NCBI GenBank assembly: GCA_011620465.1
Contig: WOZC01000089.1
Location: 1 to 19,638 of the forward strand
Reading direction: 5' to 3'
Origin: Anaerolineaceae bacterium
GTDB taxonomy: Bacteria > Chloroflexota > Anaerolineae > Anaerolineales > Anaerolineaceae
Length of the DNA stretch: 19,638 bases
The notes under the pieces are model-generated. The model was not told the DNA's origin. It was given only the letters and a program-made list of their open reading frames with translations, and did no database searches. The position numbers and the translations under genes are program-made. Shown here in pieces: positions 15,305-19,638 of this stretch. Every line of letters begins with the position of its first letter. The stretch's first letter is position 1.

Positions 15305-15316
15305 CTATGCCGTCTC

Positions 15317-15344
15317 ATTCTAATCCAAAACGTGTAAGGTGCAA
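15317..15344 (-). promoter_or_regulatory. sigma-70-type promoter of the flippase-like gene
   Basis: Read on the minus strand, TTGCAC (15344-15339), a 16-base spacer and TAGAAT (15322-15317) form a good promoter. Transcription would start near 15310, leaving a leader of about 30 bases before ATG 15278. Confidence 0.55.
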
Positions 15345-15448
15345 TCAGCATACCAGGTAACTTTAAAATGTTCCACAGAAATTTCCAAGATTATCGCTCA
15401 GCAGCATTTATCACCGTTACAATTATGAGAAATATTGATGGAGGAACC

Positions 15449-16894
15449 ATGGAAAATACAATAGCTGAGACGAAATCAGGAGATATTCGGACAATTTCAA
15501 CAAAAACTCGCATTTATTATGGATTGGCGGGTATGGGAATGGCGGTCGTGTCTGGGATCTATGGTGTTCTGTTGACAATCTATTACCAGGACTATCTCGG
15601 CCTCGGTGCGAATTGGATCGCAATCGCCATGGGCGTTTATGCCATTTGGAATGCGCTGAACGACCCAATTTTCGGGCAAATAACCGATCGCACGCGATCC
15701 AAACTGGGTCGCAGGATCCCTTATCTGCGCTTCACAGCACCATTCTTTGCGTTGACTTTTAGTCTGGTTTGGTTTGCTCCTGAGCATGCACCGGATGCCA
15801 CCCAATTTATCTGGATGCTTGTGACTATGCTGCTCTACGACACCTGTTACACCATACTTGGGCTGGTACACGGCACGCTCATGCCTGAATTAAGCGAATC
15901 TGACCAGGAACGAGGGAAGCTTTCCATCGTCGCGACCCTGTTTGGTCTGCTCGGAACTATTATCGGCTTTTTGGTCCCTGATTTTTTCCGTCCGAAAGCT
16001 GGTTCTGCGGATGTTTCTGTTCTTTCACTTCAAATGTCCATGATCGCAGTCGGGATCATCGCTGCATTCTTGATCATACTGGCTTCCTATAACATCAAAG
16101 AACGGCGAGAATTTAGCCAGGTCGACAAACCACTTGCCTGGTGGCCAGCGATCAAGTGCACACTAACGAGCAGGTCGTTTATCGTCTTTGTGGTCGCAAA
16201 TTTCATGTGCACCTTTATGTTTTCGATCTGTATCGGCGCAATTTATTACATTGCTGATTATGTCATTCAGGCTGGTGTGATCCCACTGTTGGCGGCTTTG
16301 TTCATACCCTTGACAATTGGCGTACCCCTGGTTCAGTTTGTCTTAAAAAAGGTGGAGCCGGTCGTTGCATTTCAAGTTTATCTGTTCGTATGCGGCCTGA
16401 GTTTAATCGTTCTCACTTTTTTGCCTGCGGCTCTTATCCCACTCAGTATCGCTATCTTTGGATTTGGCTACTCAGGCGTCCAGGTGATCAACTATTTGTT
16501 GCTAGGGCAAGTGATTGATGAAGATGAAGTCCGCACAGGCGTACGTCGGGAAGGCTCATTCTATGGCGCAAACGCGTTGATCACCAAACCTGCTCAATCT
16601 TTGGCTGTAACCATCACCGCGTCCGCACTTGCAGCCGGGCAATTCGTGACGCGCAATTCCAACCAAGGTATGATTTTCCTGGATCAACCAGAGACGGCTT
16701 TATTTGCAATTCGTGCGGTGATGGGTCTCATACCAGGAATTAGTTTGTTGATTGCTGCCCTCATCTTGTTTGTATATCCACTGCGTGGTAATCGATTGAA
16801 GGCAATCAAGGCAGAGATTTTACAGATGCACCAAGAGAAACAGGAGAAATTAGCAGTGCTTGACACCCAAACCCTGGAGGGAGAAACAAGATGA
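15449..16894 (+). CDS. GPH-family (MelB-like) sugar:cation symporter, MFS
   Basis: This 481-residue, roughly twelve-helix transporter belongs to the glycoside-pentoside-hexuronide:cation symporter family. It carries the family signature NDPIFGQITDRTRSKLGRR (residues 71-89), with the Asp and Arg residues of cytoplasmic loop 2-3, and a second mark, HGTLMPELSESDQERGKLS. The second half has VIDEDEVRTGVRREGSFYGA, as in MelB relatives. The sugar cannot be told from sequence. ATG 15449 is chosen because GGAGGA (15440-15445) directly precedes it; the earlier in-frame ATGs at 15368 and 15425 lack ribosome sites. Its last codons overlap the next start (ATGA), making a two-gene operon with a YjbQ-family gene. 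No sugar hydrolase is adjacent. Confidence 0.88.
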   Translation: MENTIAETKSGDIRTISTKTRIYYGLAGMGMAVVSGIYGVLLTIYYQDYLGLGANWIAIAMGVYAIWNALNDPIFGQITDRTRSKLGRRIPYLRFTAPFFALTFSLVWFAPEHAPDATQFIWMLVTMLLYDTCYTILGLVHGTLMPELSESDQERGKLSIVATLFGLLGTIIGFLVPDFFRPKAGSADVSVLSLQMSMIAVGIIAAFLIILASYNIKERREFSQVDKPLAWWPAIKCTLTSRSFIVFVVANFMCTFMFSICIGAIYYIADYVIQAGVIPLLAALFIPLTIGVPLVQFVLKKVEPVVAFQVYLFVCGLSLIVLTFLPAALIPLSIAIFGFGYSGVQVINYLLLGQVIDEDEVRTGVRREGSFYGANALITKPAQSLAVTITASALAAGQFVTRNSNQGMIFLDQPETALFAIRAVMGLIPGISLLIAALILFVYPLRGNRLKAIKAEILQMHQEKQEKLAVLDTQTLEGETR

Positions 16895-17310
16895 AGAGCT
16901 TCCGCAAAGAACTGGTTGTCAATATTCCGACCCGACGCGCTTTTGTAAACATTACCGGTGAGGTAGAAAAAGCATTAGTGGAGAGCGGCATCCAGGAGGG
17001 TCTGGTGCTGATCAACCCGATGCATATCACATCCTCAGTTTTTATTAATGACGATGAACATGGGCTTCATTCTGATTATGAAACATGGCTGGAAAAGATT
17101 GCTCCCCATGCCCCGGTCGAACAATATCGTCACAACGATACAGGTGAAGATAATGCCGACGCCCACATTAAGCGCCAGGTGATGGGACGCGAAGTGGTAG
17201 TTGCCATCACACGTGGGAGGTTGGATTTTGGGACATGGGAGCAGATATTTTATGGTGAATTTGACGGCAAGCGACCCAAGCGGATTTTGATCAAGATTAT
17301 CGGTGAATGA
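16891..17310 (+). CDS. YjbQ-family protein (UPF0047; secondary thiamine-phosphate synthase-like)
   Basis: This 139-residue small beta-rich protein matches UPF0047. Marks are the segment HITSSVFINDDEHGL (residues 45-59), YRHNDTGEDNADAHIKRQVMGR (79-100) with its conserved acidic and His residues, and GRLDFGTWEQIFYGEFDG (109-126). E. coli YjbQ shows weak thiamine-phosphate synthase activity and can rescue thiamine auxotrophs when overproduced, but the true role of the family is unsettled. A strong GGAGGGAGA precedes the ATG, which overlaps the transporter stop by four bases. No thiamine genes are in view, so the thiamine label should be held lightly. Confidence 0.87.
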   Translation: MKSFRKELVVNIPTRRAFVNITGEVEKALVESGIQEGLVLINPMHITSSVFINDDEHGLHSDYETWLEKIAPHAPVEQYRHNDTGEDNADAHIKRQVMGREVVVAITRGRLDFGTWEQIFYGEFDGKRPKRILIKIIGE

Positions 17311-17365
17311 ACTTGTATTCCATCAGACCTTGTACATAGATTCGCCAAAACAACCTGTTTTTTTT

Positions 17366-17371
17366 TATAAT
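17366..17371 (+). promoter_or_regulatory. -10 box for the superoxide dismutase gene
   Basis: TATAAT at 17366-17371 follows a run of nine T residues and lies 41 bases before ATG 17413. No -35 hexamer is obvious. The T-run could help upstream transcripts end, but no stem precedes it. Confidence 0.4.
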
Positions 17372-17412
17372 CTAATCAAGATAAGAAAATAAAGGAGAAC
17401 GTTGAGAATACT

Positions 17413-18048
17413 ATGGAACACAAAAAAGATTGGATGAAATCACCCTTAGAATTACCTGAATTACCATATGCAAAAGATGCTTTGGCTCCGGTCATTTCTG
17501 AACAAACCATTGAATACCACTATGGCAAACATCACAAAGCCTATTTTGACACTACCAAAGATCTTGTAAAAGGTACCGATTTGGAAGGTGCCTCACTCGA
17601 AGAAATCGTAGACGTTTCAGCTAAAAACCCTGATCTGAAAAAACTTTATAACAATTCTGCCCAGGCCTGGAATCACAACCTGTATTGGAAGCAATTTGCC
17701 CCTGTTGGTCAGAGCCGGATTCCGGTTGAGTTGGAAGAATTACTCACGCAAACCTTTGGTAGCGTTGAAGAATTCAAGAAAAAGATGGTGGATGCTGGTG
17801 TCAACCGCTTCGGAAGCGGCTGGGCATGGCTGGTAGTTGATAACGGCAAACTGGACATCTACTCGACCCCCAACGGCGATAACCCCTGGAAAGATGGCAA
17901 ATCCCCTGTCTTCGGTTTGGATGTCTGGGAGCATGCTTACTACCTGGATTATCAGAACCTTCGCAAAAAGCACCTCGAAGAAGTTTTGGACAAAATTGTC
18001 AATTGGGACTACGTTTTGGAACTGATCAAGCGATACAAGAGTCAGTAA
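17413..18048 (+). CDS. sodB: superoxide dismutase, iron type
   Basis: This 211-residue cytoplasmic enzyme converts superoxide to hydrogen peroxide and oxygen. The metal ligands are visible: His36 (EYHYGKHH), His88 (WNHNLYW), Asp170 and His174 (DVWEHAYYLDY). Gln84 in NSAQAWNH takes the place of E. coli SodB Gln69, and Phe precedes GSGWAWLV (residues 134-141). This is the iron-enzyme pattern, whereas manganese enzymes carry Gln near the second position. A cambialistic enzyme cannot be excluded. The length is slightly above E. coli SodB because of an extra N-terminal segment before ELPELPYAKDAL; an internal ATG at 17434 is possible. AAAGGAG at 17391-17397 is rather far from ATG 17413, but GAG at 17404-17406 is closer. 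It is monocistronic, ending in a strong terminator. Confidence 0.95.
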   Translation: MEHKKDWMKSPLELPELPYAKDALAPVISEQTIEYHYGKHHKAYFDTTKDLVKGTDLEGASLEEIVDVSAKNPDLKKLYNNSAQAWNHNLYWKQFAPVGQSRIPVELEELLTQTFGSVEEFKKKMVDAGVNRFGSGWAWLVVDNGKLDIYSTPNGDNPWKDGKSPVFGLDVWEHAYYLDYQNLRKKHLEEVLDKIVNWDYVLELIKRYKSQ

Positions 18049-18071
18049 CAGCAGAACTCTCTTTCTTTTCG

Positions 18072-18097
18072 AAAAGACGACTAAAAGGTCGTCTTTT
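18072..18097 (+). terminator. strong intrinsic terminator after sodB
   Basis: AAAAGACGAC (18072-18081) pairs perfectly with GTCGTCTTTT (18088-18097) around a 6-base loop, and the T-rich tract continues to about 18106. It begins 24 bases after the sodB stop and separates sodB from the A+T-rich two-gene cassette. Confidence 0.9.
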
Positions 18098-18112
18098 TCG
18101 TTTGTTCACGAT

Positions 18113-18118
18113 TATAAT
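18113..18118 (+). promoter_or_regulatory. -10 box for the PycTM-satD cassette
   Basis: TATAAT at 18113-18118 lies 17 bases before ATG 18136 and just after the sodB terminator. No good -35 hexamer is seen 16-18 bases upstream, because that position falls within the terminator stem. Its placement suggests the cassette has its own promoter. Confidence 0.45.
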
Positions 18119-18135
18119 TATTGTGTGAGGCAAAA

Positions 18136-18669
18136 ATGGATCAGAAACAAAAAATAGATATTCTTGAGTCTCAATCTGATCGAATCCAACATCTGATCGA
18201 ACGAGCGGATACAAAAGCCTCTATTTTACTGGCTTTTCTGGGTGTCGTTTTAACAATTTCGATTAATAACGGTAGTTTTATACATTTTTTAACGACTGTT
18301 TTCCTCGAAAAAAGTAGTCGACCATCCCTTTTACTGCTGATATTAGTTGGTCTTACTTTTTTTTCATTCCTCGCAAGTTTTATTTTTGTAGTCTTAACAC
18401 TTCGTGCACGTCTTCATCTCAATCAGACCGGATTGCCACAATCTGACTTTTTCTATGGAAAGATATCAACGTTCGAGGAATTTGATGTATTCCAAGAAGC
18501 GTTTCAGGCTTCATTATTGGACTCGGAAAGTCATTATCTTAAAGAGATTTTGATAAACTCGAAAATTTGTAATTTAAAGTACAAGTACTTCAATTATTCA
18601 TTAATCTCATTAATTACCGGTGTTATGTTCTTACTTTGCACCAGTATTTCGATACTACTTTCGTTCTGA
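18136..18669 (+). CDS. Pycsar-effector-like membrane protein (PycTM / DUF5706)
   Basis: This 177-residue protein resembles the PycTM effector of Pycsar antiphage systems (DUF5706). It opens with a short charged helix, then IERADTKASILLAFLGVVL (residues 21-39), where the family has a similar RADTKA..LLAF motif entering the first membrane helix. Helices lie at about 28-46, 63-90 and 153-177. Between the last two is the family-like segment FFYGKISTFEEF...LKEILINSKICNLKYKYFNYS (106-155). Known PycTM proteins respond to cCMP or cUMP and disrupt the membrane of infected cells. No separate nucleotide-binding domain is visible here. ATG 18136 is preferred, with GAGG at 18127-18130; TTG 18121 is in frame but lacks a ribosome site. 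It is markedly more A+T-rich than the genes to its left. The SatD-family gene follows after 13 bases. Confidence 0.75.
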   Translation: MDQKQKIDILESQSDRIQHLIERADTKASILLAFLGVVLTISINNGSFIHFLTTVFLEKSSRPSLLLLILVGLTFFSFLASFIFVVLTLRARLHLNQTGLPQSDFFYGKISTFEEFDVFQEAFQASLLDSESHYLKEILINSKICNLKYKYFNYSLISLITGVMFLLCTSISILLSF

Positions 18670-18682
18670 GGATTATCTATCA

Positions 18683-19351
18683 TTGATTGCAGTAATCGGC
18701 GATATTATTAAGTCAAAGTCCATCCTAGACAGGTATAAATTCCAGCAAGATTTGCAGAGTGTGTTGCAGCAAATAAATCAACGACATCAAGCCTCGCTTG
18801 CATCAAGACTTACGATAACCTTGGGTGATGAGTTTCAGGGTTTATTTAAAGATAGTAATAGGTTGTTACACATACTTGACGAAATTTCTTTTGCCTTACG
18901 ACCGATACGCCTAAGATTTGGAATCGGTGTTAGCGCTCTGACAACTGAGCTTGATCCCACCATGAGTATTGGAGCTGACGGACCAGTTTATTGGAAAGCC
19001 CGCGAAGCAATTGAGTTCGTCCACAAAAATAATGACTACGGCAGGGCCAATATCCACCTGAGTGTAAAAGCGCCAGATGACACAGTAAACCTGATTAACC
19101 AGATACTGAAGTTAACGGCATTGCAAGTGAGTGGTTGGCGCGATTCTCAAATCGAGGTTTATAAAATAATACTGGAAGAAGAAATAATGGATCCCGAAGA
19201 GATCAATCACCAAAGGATCGCTGAAAAACTCAATATTCTCCCTTCTTCACTAACTCGAAGATTTGAATCTAGTGGTATCAAAAGGTACATGACGGCTCGC
19301 AGAGATGTGGAAATTGCTCTTGAGAGCATTAACAAAAGATATATACATTGA
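18683..19351 (+). CDS. SatD-family protein, possible divergent nucleotidyl cyclase with C-terminal HTH
   Basis: This 222-residue SatD-family protein has two parts. Residues 1-130 show IAVIGDIIKSK with Asp7, then RLTITLGDEFQGLF with Asp49-Glu50, then IRLRFGIGVS (75-84), then IGADGPVYWKAREAI (96-110). The order and spacing recall a class III cyclase core, with two metal aspartates, an RxGI strand and a conserved arginine (Arg107). Residues 165-202 look like a helix-turn-helix (HQRIAEKLNILPSSLTRRFESS). Streptococcus SatD was linked to secretion and acid tolerance; its activity is unknown to me. I chose TTG 18683: GAGGAT (18668-18673), overlapping the upstream stop, precedes it by nine bases, and family members begin close to IAVIGDI. 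An ATG at 18620 would add 21 unmatched residues and overlap the membrane gene. Family assignment is firm; the cyclase reading is inference. Confidence 0.8.
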   Translation: MIAVIGDIIKSKSILDRYKFQQDLQSVLQQINQRHQASLASRLTITLGDEFQGLFKDSNRLLHILDEISFALRPIRLRFGIGVSALTTELDPTMSIGADGPVYWKAREAIEFVHKNNDYGRANIHLSVKAPDDTVNLINQILKLTALQVSGWRDSQIEVYKIILEEEIMDPEEINHQRIAEKLNILPSSLTRRFESSGIKRYMTARRDVEIALESINKRYIH

Positions 19352-19597
19352 GTTTCTCATCAGTGAGCATCTTCTTTCTCAAAGAATGATATTCGTACAA
19401 TACTTATTCGTAATGTTTCAAAAGATACCCTATTTTGATGCATTGATGATCTTAAAAAAACTCACAAATGTTAAGTCCTGATTTATGTTAACAACACTGG
19501 ATTGTTGTTATATTCATGTGGCTGTTCAGAAAGCATACTAGACTTAAAAAATCATAAGCTATAAAACAGGCTAGAGTCTTTGTTGTAAAATTACTTT
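19352..19597 (+). other. A+T-rich gap between satD and uvrB (246 bp)
   Basis: No gene is supported here. An 8-bp hairpin, TAACAACA (19489-19496) with TGTTGTTA (19503-19510) and a 6-base loop, could be a weak terminator or an operator; no U-tract follows. TAAAAT at 19586-19591 is a possible -10-like sequence, but it is only six bases from the uvrB ATG. No integrase, direct repeat or attachment site was seen. Confidence 0.5.
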
Positions 19598-19638
19598 ATG
19601 CAATTCAAACTTCATGCCCCTTATCAGCCAACCGGCGA
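19598..19638 (+). CDS. uvrB: excinuclease ABC subunit B, first 13 codons (partial)
   Basis: The last 41 bases encode MQFKLHAPYQPTG followed by the first two bases of a codon (GA). This matches the very conserved UvrB N-terminus (FKL-S-Y-PTGDQP). UvrB is the helicase-like subunit that takes over damaged DNA from UvrA. No strong ribosome site precedes the ATG at 19598. The gene runs off the right edge. The identification rests on a short but characteristic motif and on the nearby uvrA. Confidence 0.8.
   Translation, partial: MQFKLHAPYQPTG

Noticed and set aside
19386..19481. A 31-codon open frame between satD and uvrB
   Set aside because: There is no ribosome site and no recognisable content, and it is of a length expected by chance in A+T-rich DNA.

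Overview
The window looks like a chromosomal stretch from a member of the Chloroflexota, most likely an Anaerolineae-type bacterium. This is inferred from gene content and style: a Thr/Pro-repeat linker of the kind common in Chloroflexota surface proteins, a membrane-anchored amidase followed by two L,D-transpeptidases, a fused formiminotransferase-cyclodeaminase, and a tandem pair of DarA-like c-di-AMP receptor proteins. No 16S rRNA gene or other decisive marker is present. Genes are tightly packed, with short operons, ATGA overlaps and TATAAT-like -10 boxes close to start codons.

Layout. 1-78: the 3' end of an unidentified gene. 169-2713: a three-gene operon of fused FtcD/FchA (folate one-carbon metabolism), a YjjX-type ITP/XTP phosphatase and a YcgN-type cysteine-cluster protein. 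2714-3018: a non-coding stretch ending in a clear promoter preceded by a perfect 11-bp tandem repeat. 3019-3631: two adjacent DarA/PII-like proteins. 3759-4400: a DUF4013 membrane protein. 4452-5021 (minus): an AMMECR1-domain protein, separated from the DUF4013 gene by a bidirectional terminator. 5118-8269: a cell-wall cluster of amidase_3, a YkuD transpeptidase with a Pro/Thr stalk, and a Tat-type YkuD transpeptidase. 8334-8753: an unrecognised protein. 8865-9695: a CnoX/YbbN-like thioredoxin-TPR protein. 9692-15278 (all minus): gltX, uvrA and a flippase-like (LPG synthase TM/YbhN-type) membrane protein. 15449-17310: a GPH-family sugar:cation symporter overlapping a YjbQ-family protein. 17413-18048: an iron-type superoxide dismutase with a strong terminator.

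18113-19351 is the most interesting part. It is an A+T-rich two-gene cassette made of a Pycsar-effector-like (DUF5706/PycTM) membrane protein and a SatD-family protein. The SatD protein carries motifs that I read as a divergent class III nucleotidyl-cyclase core joined to a C-terminal helix-turn-helix. The pair is proposed, as inference, to be a Pycsar-like signalling or defence module in which SatD takes the place of the usual PycC cyclase. The last 41 bases are the start of uvrB, so the cassette sits between two conserved housekeeping genes. uvrA lies about 5.4 kb away on the other strand.

No tRNA, rRNA, CRISPR array, insertion sequence or integrase was seen.
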